From positions 74,324 through 138,323 of the forward strand of contig JBEVTI010000013.1 in assembly GCA_041156125.1 (NCBI GenBank): 64,000 nt of DNA, written 5' to 3'. A program made the translations under genes and the position numbers. Under the pieces are notes generated by a model. It was not told the DNA's origin. It ran no database searches and worked only from the letters and a program-made list of their open reading frames with translations. Positions within the stretch are counted from its first letter, which is position 1. Each line of letters begins with the position of its first letter. Origin of the DNA: Paraktedonobacter carboxidivorans (GTDB taxonomy: Bacteria > Chloroflexota > Ktedonobacteria > Ktedonobacterales > Ktedonobacteraceae). This document shows positions 9,064-16,698 of this stretch, one piece after another.

Positions 9064-9933
9064 ATGCCACATGATCATTCATCACAAAACCAGGAATTGC
9101 CGAATCTGGGAGGGAGTCTGGATCTGGAGATTGCGCGCTTGACCATTCTGGAGCGTGATACTATCCAACGAGCGGGCAGTCTTTTCCCTGAACGGGAGAA
9201 TGAACTTGACGATTTTGAGCATGTGCTGGATTTTATTAGTGGAACAGGCACCTGGGCATTAAACGTCGCGCGTATGTACCCGGAGATCGAGGTACTGGGT
9301 CTGGAGCGCCAGAGCCGGCTGGTGAATTACGCCAGTATGCAGGCAGAGGTGCGTCAGCTAGGCAATGTCTCTTACGCTCAACTGGGCACGGACCTCACGC
9401 GGCTCGCTTTCGCGGATAATTTTTTTGACCTGGTTAATGCCAATTATCTGTTTACCATGCTTCACCCTCATGAATGGCAGGCCTTTTTTCAGGAATGCCT
9501 ACGCATCACCCGGCCCGGCGGCTATATTCGCGTGCTCGAGCAGGATTGGGGGATGACCAACAGCCCTGCCATTGAGAAACTGTCTGTGCTCTTTTTACGC
9601 GGCTTAAAAAAAGCAAACCTGGGCCTTTCGCCCGATGGCAGATCCATCGGCGTTCTTCCTCTGCTGCGCTCCTTTCTCGCGCGGGCTGGCTGGATAAGTA
9701 TTCGTCAGCGGGTGATGGTGACAGACTATTTACAGGGATCTGGCACGCCAACTAATCCAGGGCAGGCTTTCAGCCTGGTGGCCAATTTGATGCGTGATAC
9801 AATCATTCGCCAGCAGATGGCCACGCCAGAAGAGTACGCGGCACTTCTCGTAGAAGCCGCCAGGGAATTGGAAAACGAGGATTTTTGCTCGCTGATCTTG
9901 TTCGTCTCCTTCTGGGCGCGCAAGCCTGAATAG
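9064..9933 (+). CDS. Class I SAM-dependent methyltransferase
   Basis: A 289-residue Rossmann-fold methyltransferase of the UbiE/Methyltransf_25 type. Motif I reads VLDFISGTGTWAL in place of the common VLDIGCGTG; the acidic residue after the second strand is E in VLGLERQ; the motif IV region is FDLVNANYLFTML, followed by RITRPGGYIRVLE. The C-terminal third (LSVLFLRGLKKANLGLSPDGRSIG) is a cap that probably binds the acceptor substrate. The gene is monocistronic: it lies 87 bases after the permease and is followed by hairpins and a convergent gene. The acceptor is unknown. The altered motif I (FISGTGTW) still keeps the GTG turn needed for SAM. Confidence 0.82.
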   Translation: MPHDHSSQNQELPNLGGSLDLEIARLTILERDTIQRAGSLFPERENELDDFEHVLDFISGTGTWALNVARMYPEIEVLGLERQSRLVNYASMQAEVRQLGNVSYAQLGTDLTRLAFADNFFDLVNANYLFTMLHPHEWQAFFQECLRITRPGGYIRVLEQDWGMTNSPAIEKLSVLFLRGLKKANLGLSPDGRSIGVLPLLRSFLARAGWISIRQRVMVTDYLQGSGTPTNPGQAFSLVANLMRDTIIRQQMATPEEYAALLVEAARELENEDFCSLILFVSFWARKPE

Positions 9934-9968
9934 AGAAATTAATGCGCCAATGATATGTGGTATGCGCC

Positions 9969-10036
9969 AAAAAAGAACGTTCCCGGCGGGACCCTGTGGC
10001 GGAGGACCACAGGGGTGGGACAGCCGGGAACGTTCT
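9969..10036 (-). terminator. Compound hairpin with T run on minus strand
   Basis: Outer 13-base arms (AGAACGTTCCCGG/CCGGGAACGTTCT) enclose an inner hairpin CCCTGTGG/CCACAGGG. On the minus strand the structure runs into TTTTTT. It lies between convergent genes and is probably the terminator of the winged-helix gene, possibly acting in both directions. Confidence 0.6.
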
Positions 10037-10166
10037 CTGCCCTGGCGGGCAAACGTGCCGTTGGGATGGCACACAACAACGGAAGGAAGCTGGAGGCTGG
10101 TTGGGACAGGGTGTTTGCTCGTCCTTCACAGCATCTCAACAGCATAGCTCGATGTTGTTAGCAATC

Positions 10167-10207
10167 CCCATATCCGAGATCACGTCTCGCGTCAACTCGG
10201 ATATGGG
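10167..10207. terminator. Hairpin downstream of winged-helix gene
   Basis: Twelve-base perfect arms (CCCATATCCGAG/CTCGGATATGGG) around a 17-base loop, 4 bases past the stop codon of the minus-strand gene. No T run follows, so it may be a 3' stabilising stem ahead of the stronger terminator at 9,969-10,036. Confidence 0.5.
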
Positions 10208-10211
10208 CACC

Positions 10212-10706
10212 TTACTGCGCGGGCTCTACCTCAATCTTAGCAGTCAGCATCAACATATAGCCAGTCTCTAGAATAGAGAGTACATCCATGCCGAAATCTT
10301 TAAGCTTCAGGCGCGTACGCGAAAGTACGTTGCGCACCGGGCGCATCTCGTGATCCCACGTGCCGTACTCCAGAGCTTCCTGCAAGCGTTCGCGAGCACG
10401 CGCGATAGTTTTATCACTGACGGCACCATTGTAAAAATTGGCGAACATCACTTCATGCGGGCAATAATGCGGATAATGATCCAGCAAGGGCCGCAACAGG
10501 CTTAGCTCGCTATTTGTAAATTGTTGCTGCACCAGCATGCGCGGCCATTTGCCCTCGGCAGTGTGCAGATATGAGAGCGTGCCCAGGCGTGTATTTAGCG
10601 CGAGGGTGTGTCCTTCCGGCAGCGCGTCCCGTAAATTAAAGTAAAGAATTTGCTCTTTATCGAGTTGGGTGGTGGCCGTTTCCCGGCGCACTGCTAGACG
10701 CTGCAT
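10212..10706 (-). CDS. Orphan winged-helix (OmpR/PhoB C-terminal-like) protein
   Basis: A 164-residue protein with no receiver domain. The second half follows the trans_reg_C winged-helix pattern: FTNSELSLLRPLLDHYPHYC, a helix around DKTIARARERLQEA, then VRNVLSRTRLKLKDFG and the wing/terminal strand ILETGYMLM, which aligns with the LRxKL...GxGYxL pattern of OmpR-type DNA-binding domains. I chose the ATG at 10706 because AGGAG lies 7 bases upstream; a longer in-frame start 11 codons earlier has no ribosome site. It is divergent from the STAND regulator gene and could control it (inference). The family call is by pattern only. Confidence 0.6.
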   Translation of the reverse strand: MQRLAVRRETATTQLDKEQILYFNLRDALPEGHTLALNTRLGTLSYLHTAEGKWPRMLVQQQFTNSELSLLRPLLDHYPHYCPHEVMFANFYNGAVSDKTIARARERLQEALEYGTWDHEMRPVRNVLSRTRLKLKDFGMDVLSILETGYMLMLTAKIEVEPAQ

Positions 10707-11271
10707 AGTCGCTCTCCTAGCTCCTCTCCGCTTCGGCATGTGCGCTGTTAATCAGCGCCCCTGCCCAGGCAGATGAAGGCCTATAAATTAGTAAAGAATT
10801 TCCAGTCAGCCCCGAAAAGCGCTGGTACAAGACGTTTTTTAAAATAAACGCGTTTCGCGCTTTCGTTTGAGGATGAACCGGTCTCTTTTGGCACTACCCT
10901 CAATCACGTTTTCTTGTATTAATTATGTCTAGAAAACATGGACTTAGGGAAGGTCTTATGTTATCATTCTGTTTATCAAATTTATCATTTTGTATTATTG
11001 AGACTCGTTCATCTCGTCGCAGCGCAATGGTAAGCTGCCAGGCCGCTCGTAGCGGTCTTTTAGTGGAAAGGCCATCAAAGGCGGTGCGAGCCTCTGGCAC
11101 GTGCTTGAGTGTTATTCAAAGCGTCGCGCGTCGTTATAGAGGGTGTATGGACTGGGGATCGCGCTTGAGCAGGGCGCTGGCGCTCTTGTGCCTACCTGTA
11201 AAAGACCGGCATAAGAGATGAGTTGGTAGCGCCGCCCGACCCAGCTATTATCTTTCAATAGGATACAAGCC
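10707..11271. other. Divergent intergenic region
   Basis: About 565 bases between the divergent winged-helix gene and STAND regulator gene. It is AT-rich near 10,790-10,990 and GC-rich near 11,030-11,200. It must hold both promoters, but no element is clear enough to call. The short open frames here lack ribosome sites. Confidence 0.4.
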
Positions 11272-13893
11272 ATGGATAAGGCCAGAACGGGATCGCAAGC
11301 GCGGGTGCGTCTGACAGAGGCACGCAACGCGCGAGGGTTATCGCAACAGGAAGTCGCAGATCAGCTCGGAAGCACTCATGTGAATGTAAGTCGCTGGGAA
11401 CGCGGGATTACGCGGCCCAGCCCTTATTTTCGCAAGAAATTGTGTGTGCTTTTTGGCAGAACCGAAGCGGAACTGGATCTTGTACTGGAAAGCGAGATCC
11501 CGGTGGACAAGCCTGAAATAAATCAGATCGATAAGATCAAGCCAACTCCTGAGTCGCCTAAATCTGTACCCGCGCCTGATGCTCTGTACGATCCTTCGAT
11601 TCCTGTGCCACCAGCCTTTCCCCTGATTGGTCGCGACGAGCAGATAGCCGCTTTACGCAAGCGTTTGCGCAGTGGCGGTAGCGTAGCGCTGACTGCCCTT
11701 AACGGTCTGCCAGGCGTGGGCAAGACGGCCCTCTCGATCACCCTGGCCCATGATCCAGAACTGCGCGCGCATTTCAAGGATGGTATCCTCTGGGCCGGCC
11801 TGGGACCAGAACCCAACATGCAGAGTCATCTGAGCCGCTGGGGTACGCTCCTTGGTCTCTCATCCAATGAGATGAGCACCCTGAGCGGCAACGAAGCCTG
11901 GGCTGTGGCCCTGCATCGTACTATCGGCTCGCGCACTATGCTGCTGGTCATAGATGACGCCTGGACGCTGGAGGACGCGCTGATCCTCAAGGTTGGCGGA
12001 CCCAACTGCGTCCACCTTGTCAGCACGCGTTTCCCGATTATCGCCACGCAGATTGCCGCTGAAGGGGCTACCGTGATCAAAGAGCTGAATAGCGACGAGG
12101 GCATGGTTCTCCTGCGCATGCTTGCGCCGAAGGTCGTCGAGAGCGAAATGCAGCGCTCGCGCGAACTGGTCATCGCGGTCGGTGGTCTGCCCCTGGCCCT
12201 CAACCTCATCGGCAACTACCTGCGCATGCAATCCTATAGCGGTCCCGCCCGACGCGTCACCGCAGCCCTGGAGAAGCTCAGCGCCGCTGGCGAGCGACTC
12301 AACATCAGCGAGCCGCGTGGTCCCGTCGAGCGCCACCCCAGCCTCGCCAACGATACACCTGTCTCTCTGCGCACCGTCATTGCCGTGACCGATCAGCAAC
12401 TGGATGAGCCGACGCGCCTCGCCCTGCACGCCCTCTCCGTCTTTCCGCCGCGTCCCAATAGCTTCTCCGAAGAGGCTGCCCAGGCCATCGCCAACTGCAC
12501 TCTCGAGACCCTTGATGCCCTTGGCGATACTGGCTTGCTCGAAACCAGCAGCTCCGACCGCTACAGTCTGCACCAGACCATCGCCGACTATGCCCGCCTG
12601 CAACTCAACGACTACAGCGTCCATCTGCGTTTGATTGACTATATTACCGGCTTCACTGAAACGCATCGCAAAGACTACGAAATCCTCGAAACTGAGAGCA
12701 ACAACATCCTCGCCGCCCTCGATGCCACCGTCGAGCAGGCCCGCTACGCCGACCTCACGCGCATCGCCGTAGCCTTCGCCCCCTTCCTCCTCGCGCGCGG
12801 CCTCTACCCAACCGCCGAAATTCACCTGCAACACGCCTACAATGCCGCGCTGGCTACATCGGATCATTATGGCCTGGCTGGCGTGCTGCAATACCTGGGC
12901 GAAATCACATGGAAGCGTGGCGATGGCGAGCAGGCAGAGAAATATCTGCTTGACGGTTTGAAATATGCACGCGAGATCGATGATCACGAGCGCATTTGTG
13001 GACTTTTGAGCAATCTGGGATCTATTACGTGGAGACGTGGAGATTACAAACAGGCAGAGATTTATTTGCAAGAAGGGCTGCTCCTGGCACGTGAACTTGG
13101 GAATCTCGAAGGAATAAGTCGGCTTTTGGATATTTTGGGATCGGTTGAAATCAGGCAAAGCAATTTTGCGCAGTCAGAAGAATATTTGCTAGAAGGGCTA
13201 AAACTGGCCAGGCAAATCGGAGAAAGAGAATTAACCTGTACAATTCTTCTTAATCTAGGACTCATAGCTAGCGAACAAGGGAATTATGTCCAGGCTGAAG
13301 TATACGCGCAAGAGGGGTTATTACTTGCACGCCAACTAAACCATAGTGAATGGATTAGCGCTTTCCTGAATAATTTAGGGGATGTCGTAAGTGAGCAAGG
13401 GAATTATGAACAGGCAACTATATATTTTCGGGAAGGTTTAGAATTGGCGCGTCAAATAGAGCACAAGGAATGGGTCAGTTTTTTGCTTTTAAACTTGGGA
13501 ATAACTACCAGGAAACAACAAAGCTATGTGGTATCTGAACAGTACTTACAGGAAAGCCTTGCATTGGCGCAACAACTTGGTATTCCTCCAATTGTTTGTT
13601 ACGTTCTTAACGAATTTGGAAATCTGCATTTAGATCAACGATTACCAGATGTGGCGGAAAAAGATTTCCGGGAGACGCTTACTAATGCACCTGAAGGTGG
13701 CCAAGATTTTGTTGCATTCGCACAATATGGTCTAGCCCGTGTAGCTAGTATCAACGGTAGATTGGAAGAAGCTAGGGAATTGGGAGCGAAGAGCGTGATA
13801 GCCCTGGAAAGTATGGGGCGTAGAGAGGCACGAGAAGTGAAAAACTGGCTGAGTTCTTTAGAAGAAATACAAAATAAAACCGGCGAAGAGTAA
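11272..13893 (+). CDS. HTH-NB-ARC-TPR STAND-family regulator
   Basis: An 873-residue multidomain protein. Residues 12-62 form an XRE-type helix-turn-helix (LTEARNARGLSQQEVADQLG, then VNVSRWERG). Residues 115-400 form an NB-ARC/STAND NTPase with Walker A NGLPGVGKTA (144-152), Walker B MLLVIDDAW (223-231) and the GGLPLALNLIG GxP motif. After a winged-helix stretch, about nine TPR-like repeats of 40 residues cover 540-850 (YLQEGLLLARELG...LG type). By analogy with AfsR/MalT-type STAND proteins, ligand or partner binding to the TPRs would promote ATP-dependent oligomerisation and DNA binding. The TPR half from about 13,060 is clearly more AT-rich than the NB-ARC half, suggesting a different origin or recent repeat expansion. 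The gene stands alone; AGGA lies 9 bases before the ATG. Confidence 0.9.
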   Translation: MDKARTGSQARVRLTEARNARGLSQQEVADQLGSTHVNVSRWERGITRPSPYFRKKLCVLFGRTEAELDLVLESEIPVDKPEINQIDKIKPTPESPKSVPAPDALYDPSIPVPPAFPLIGRDEQIAALRKRLRSGGSVALTALNGLPGVGKTALSITLAHDPELRAHFKDGILWAGLGPEPNMQSHLSRWGTLLGLSSNEMSTLSGNEAWAVALHRTIGSRTMLLVIDDAWTLEDALILKVGGPNCVHLVSTRFPIIATQIAAEGATVIKELNSDEGMVLLRMLAPKVVESEMQRSRELVIAVGGLPLALNLIGNYLRMQSYSGPARRVTAALEKLSAAGERLNISEPRGPVERHPSLANDTPVSLRTVIAVTDQQLDEPTRLALHALSVFPPRPNSFSEEAAQAIANCTLETLDALGDTGLLETSSSDRYSLHQTIADYARLQLNDYSVHLRLIDYITGFTETHRKDYEILETESNNILAALDATVEQARYADLTRIAVAFAPFLLARGLYPTAEIHLQHAYNAALATSDHYGLAGVLQYLGEITWKRGDGEQAEKYLLDGLKYAREIDDHERICGLLSNLGSITWRRGDYKQAEIYLQEGLLLARELGNLEGISRLLDILGSVEIRQSNFAQSEEYLLEGLKLARQIGERELTCTILLNLGLIASEQGNYVQAEVYAQEGLLLARQLNHSEWISAFLNNLGDVVSEQGNYEQATIYFREGLELARQIEHKEWVSFLLLNLGITTRKQQSYVVSEQYLQESLALAQQLGIPPIVCYVLNEFGNLHLDQRLPDVAEKDFRETLTNAPEGGQDFVAFAQYGLARVASINGRLEEARELGAKSVIALESMGRREAREVKNWLSSLEEIQNKTGEE

Positions 13894-13938
13894 AGTACTT
13901 TTTGTTACTCTTCGCCACTCGTTTTGGTTAAGGATCGT

Positions 13939-14061
13939 TTAGTGACCGCTCCATCCTGCTGCAAAGGTAGAGACCATCGGCGAAAAGGCAAAGTAACCGG
14001 CGATGAGTGCCATGATAAGCATAGGGGCAATCCAGCGAATAGAATTTTTCAGCTTCAACAT
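13939..14061 (-). CDS. 40-aa hydrophobic membrane peptide
   Basis: A short gene encoding 40 residues: a basic start (MLKLKNSIRW), a hydrophobic segment from about residue 11 to 29 (IAPMLIMALIAGYFAF) and a short tail ending FAAGWSGH. It has an excellent ribosome site (GGAAGGAAGG, about 8 bases before the ATG) and ends just after the STAND gene on the opposite strand. The length and the single membrane span resemble small regulatory or stress membrane peptides; alternatively the N-terminus is a signal peptide releasing a very short peptide. No family is recognised. The combination of ribosome site, charge and hydrophobic profile makes chance unlikely. Confidence 0.6.
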   Translation of the reverse strand: MLKLKNSIRWIAPMLIMALIAGYFAFSPMVSTFAAGWSGH

Positions 14062-14141
14062 GTGAAATTCCTTCCTTCCCTTATTCCCAGGGCAAGCGAA
14101 CGGGTTAGTTCGCGCAACATTTCAATCTTCGAGCCGCGTAT

Positions 14142-14749
14142 GTATAAGAGCCGTGTGTTGTGTGCGGATGGGACGCTGGAGGCGCGGCGGGCGCGCAGGG
14201 TCCATCAGGGCACAAGCAGGCCAGGTTTTCGCTTTGGTAAGTTAAATCGGTCAGCAGGCAAGCGGTATTTTCAGGCGCGAGGACCGCGCAGCCATGTTAG
14301 AAGCAATGGGCTGGTGTGAACCAGGTGGATCTACAGATCCGGGTGAAGCGCACCCTCTGAGTTTTGTACAAAGGACTCGTTGTCGAGCGGATCAGCGGCT
14401 CGTTGGCGGCTGCTTGTGCTCGCAAGGAGCAAGGGTCGCGCGTGGTTCACGCCTGAAAAATGGTCGCCTGTTTGGTGTTTGCTGGCCTCGTTGGTCCGCG
14501 CCACCGTATAAGCGGTGTTCCCTGTGCGGATACGAGAGAGACTAGCTCCAGAGGTGCCGGGCATGTGTGGGAGAGAGCGGTAAGTCCACACGAGTTGCTC
14601 AGTCAGTCTCAAGGTAGCTAAGTCAGCCAGATCAGAGTCGTTGACAGGTGAGGTGTGTAGCCTGCTACGGTCTGTCCCCCCGGATGTGACCGCTGGCCCG
14701 TGATACGCGGGTCCACGCGTTCTCTATATGCTGGCGTGGTCGCGTTTTT
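14142..14749 (+). ncRNA. Candidate large structured RNA
   Basis: No protein gene fits this 600-base GC-rich block, but it is packed with local hairpins: CTGGT-GUGA-ACCAG with a GNRA tetraloop (14311-14324), GGATC/GATCC (14327-14340), GGGTG/CACCC (14341-14355), GAGT/ACTC (14359-14378), CGAGC/GCTCG (14384-14402), TGCTC/GAGCA (14417-14431), GCGTG/CACGC (14440-14452), CACCG/CGGTG (14502-14517), GTGTGG/CCACAC (14565-14591) and CCCG/CGGG (14697-14711). GGTCC and GGACC at about 14198 and 14281 could close a 100-base domain. The GNRA loop favours the + strand. A stem CCACGC/GCGTGG (14713-14739) followed by CGCGTTTTTA forms a terminator-like end. Possible explanations include an IscB-type omega/HEARO RNA, known from Ktedonobacteria, or another ornate RNA; I cannot assign it by eye. 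Confidence 0.45.
14713..14749 (+). terminator. Terminator of candidate structured RNA
   Basis: A 6-bp stem CCACGC/GCGTGG with a 15-base loop is followed five bases later by TTTTT. No protein gene precedes it on this strand for 800 bases, which supports an RNA transcript. Confidence 0.5.
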
Positions 14750-14863
14750 AGATACTCACCTGTGTATATGTTTTGTGATCGCTTCGCATTACGGAAATAG
14801 CACTACGACATTCTTTTTTTTCGTTCATCGCGATGTGTGGTAATTGTTTCCCTTACCAAGAAA

Positions 14864-15172
14864 AGATAGTATAAGAAAAATCTTGTTCTTTCAGGTTTCT
14901 GTCTTATACCTGGCCAAAAAGTACTAATTTTTTCTTTTCTCCCCGAAAACTTGCAGGGATTTACTGGCATTTCCGCGAGGCCTGAAAAGCTCTCAGCGCT
15001 CTTGTCAGGCCGTATGAAGCTCTTTCTGATCCAGGAACTTCAAGCCTGCAAGTAATCTTGTACAAGACTTATACGAGCCTGCATTTAAGCAGAGCTATCT
15101 TCAGCAAATAATTCTCTCTCCAATGGTAATTTTTCATAAAATCAGCCAGCAAAATTTTTTGCTGGCTCTTTA
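14864..15172 (+). ncRNA. Candidate second structured RNA or long leader
   Basis: A promoter-like pair TTGTTT (14844-14849) and TAGTAT (14867-14872) with a 17-base spacer precedes a stretch with nested pairing: ACTTGCAGG/CCTGCAAGT (14949-14957 with 15045-15053) enclosing GGCCTGA/TCAGGCC (14979-14985 with 15005-15011) and GAAG/CTTC (15016-15041). The stretch ends at a strong hairpin, GCCAGCAAAA/TTTTGCTGGC (15145-15166). The multibranch shape and the terminator before the sigma-like gene at 15291 suggest either an independent RNA of about 290 bases or an attenuated leader for that gene. Confidence 0.4.
15145..15172 (+). terminator. Strong hairpin before sigma-like gene
   Basis: Perfect 10-bp arms GCCAGCAAAA/TTTTGCTGGC separated by two T residues, followed by TCTTTAT. 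Intrinsic-terminator geometry. Confidence 0.65.
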
Positions 15173-15290
15173 TGGTGAATCGGCTGGTTTTCGTAACGTT
15201 TGGGGATTTCTTGTAACGTTTAAGAAACGCTAGAAGCGTTACACTAATTTTATCTGAAATAGTTAAATATTAGTATGTAAGGAAAAATAT

Positions 15291-15998
15291 ATGAGCATCT
15301 GTCTAGAAGCGCCAACAGAGAAATTAGGTCTGGCGGAATTAGCTTGCTATTGCGCGGAAGAGTTGCAGCGACAGCGACGTAAACAGGCAACAGATGGACA
15401 TTTCTGCCTGGAATTGGTGCGGCGCGCGACCTTGTTGCAAATGGATGAAGCCTGGGAGTTGCTGGTGCATCTATTCGGCGAGAATGTCTTGATCTGGCTA
15501 CGCACTCATCCTGGCTACAGCCTGGCGCTTACCTATGATTCGGAAGAAAATTATGCCGCGCTAACGTTTACGCGCTTCTGGTCGGCGTTGCGCGATCAGC
15601 GCCTGCATTTCACCAATTTACCTACAGTCCTGAGCTATTTGCACGCGACGCTTAATAGCACTGTGATTGATACGCTGCGTTCATATATACGCCTTAAATG
15701 TGTCTCTCTGTTTGACCCTGTTATCGCGGAGATTGCGGTCGAGGAGACCTACGACGACGACAGTGTCTGGAATACCGTCCAGAGCCTGCTAGAGAACGCA
15801 GAGGAGCGACAGGTGATGTATCTGCTCTACTACTGCGGATTCAAACCACGCGAGCTTGTAGAGCGTTTTTCTGAGCAGTTTAGCGATGTCAAAGAAGTTT
15901 ATCGTCTGAACCACAATATTATTGAACGCCTGCGGCGCAAACGCGAGCGTCTGCGCTGGCTGCTTAGCAGCCAGGAGACCGAGCCAGCATTGATATAG
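15291..15998 (+). CDS. Sigma-70-like (ECF-type) RNA polymerase factor
   Basis: A 235-residue protein with a diverged region 2 (AWELLVHLFGENVLIWLRTH, then FTRFWSALRDQRLHFTNLPT and LHATLNSTVIDTLRSYIR) and a region 4-like C-terminus (VMYLLYYCGFKPRELVERF, then NHNIIERLRRKRERLRWLL). This pattern matches the atypical sigma-like proteins of Ktedonobacteria. No anti-sigma gene is adjacent. The upstream region has near-identical TAACGTTT repeats (15195-15225) and an inverted AACGCT...AGCGTT (15226-15240), which could be autoregulatory sites. The gene ends inside a long palindrome shared with the convergent gene. Confidence 0.7.
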   Translation: MSICLEAPTEKLGLAELACYCAEELQRQRRKQATDGHFCLELVRRATLLQMDEAWELLVHLFGENVLIWLRTHPGYSLALTYDSEENYAALTFTRFWSALRDQRLHFTNLPTVLSYLHATLNSTVIDTLRSYIRLKCVSLFDPVIAEIAVEETYDDDSVWNTVQSLLENAEERQVMYLLYYCGFKPRELVERFSEQFSDVKEVYRLNHNIIERLRRKRERLRWLLSSQETEPALI

Positions 15999-16063
15999 TT
16001 ACCTTAGAAAAACCGTTGGCGCAATGCATGCGCCAACGGTTTTTCTAAGGTAACTATATCAAT
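15989..16063. terminator. 75-base palindrome spanning two stop codons
   Basis: Perfect 35-bp arms (15989-16023 and 16029-16063) around the loop ATGCA. The TAG of the sigma-like gene and the TGA of the convergent DUF6220-like gene both lie inside the arms. Each arm has an A or T run beside the GC-rich stem core, so it works as a bidirectional terminator. Confidence 0.9.
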
Positions 16064-16499
16064 CTTGTTTCTTGCTTGCAGCAACGATGGCCATGGCACG
16101 TCGGGCCACATAGATTGTCACCCATAACATAATCGCGGCATTGACGGGATGGAAGGCTGCGATGAAAATTACGTTCAGACTCCGTCCCAACTCGATAAAT
16201 GTATATTGCAGGAAAAACTGGCCGATCAGCAGCAGGCTGAACAGCGGTATTGAGCGCGGGAAACGTCCCAGCAAGGCCAGAGCGAGCATGATGATGGTCA
16301 GAAACTCAAAGAAGAAGGCAAAGATCGCGTGGACGCCGAACCACTCTGGCCCCGCGAATACACCCAGGCCGGCCAGAAAAAACTGTACCAGCAGGCAGAG
16401 CGCGAAAAGCCAGCTCACGCCAATATAGGCCCCACGCATAGCGCGCACAAAACTACCAGGTCGAGCTGTAGTGACTTGTAGTGTAGCCATAAGAATCAT
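16059..16499 (-). CDS. DUF6220-like four-helix membrane protein
   Basis: A 146-residue integral membrane protein with four hydrophobic helices: about 25-48 (SWLFALCLLVQFFLAGLGVF), 58-78 (AIFAFFFEFLTIIMLALALL), 84-103 (LFSLLLIGQFFLQYTFIEL) and 110-132 (NVIFIAAFHPVNAAIMLWVT). The conserved-looking polar residues H57, E65 and H117 lie in or near the membrane, as in the DUF6220 family, whose function is unknown. It is monocistronic, with a terminator palindrome shared with the convergent sigma-like gene. Confidence 0.7.
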   Translation of the reverse strand: MILMATLQVTTARPGSFVRAMRGAYIGVSWLFALCLLVQFFLAGLGVFAGPEWFGVHAIFAFFFEFLTIIMLALALLGRFPRSIPLFSLLLIGQFFLQYTFIELGRSLNVIFIAAFHPVNAAIMLWVTIYVARRAMAIVAASKKQD

Positions 16500-16698
16500 T
16501 TTCCTTTCACATGGAAAATATTACTTAAATTCTATTAAGTAATATCTATCCTGTGAATAGAGTATTGTCTTATATACATATCATCAATCAATATGATTCG
16601 ATACTAGCAAAACAGCGCTCTATCCACAAACGGGTTGATCATCAAGAAGACGCGCATAAAATCTTTTTTTGGTTATGCTTATTGAAGCGGGGAGGTAT

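Noticed and set aside
9969..10207. Riboswitch between the methyltransferase and winged-helix genes
   Set aside because: The hairpins lie at the 3' ends of two convergent genes, so terminators are the simpler explanation.
11860..13158. A 432-codon open frame antisense to the STAND gene
   Set aside because: Codon pattern and composition are those of the complementary strand; low-complexity Gly/Glu/Val-rich product with no ribosome site. The sense gene is clearly real.
14294..14612. Short open frames within the structured RNA candidate
   Set aside because: They are in GC-rich hairpin sequence, have no ribosome sites and give Arg/Ser-rich products typical of noncoding DNA.
14142..14749. RNase P RNA, tmRNA or rRNA fragment
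   Set aside because: None of the conserved sequence blocks of these RNAs, such as the GAAAGTCC/ACAGAA pair of RNase P RNA or the tRNA-like end of tmRNA, is visible.
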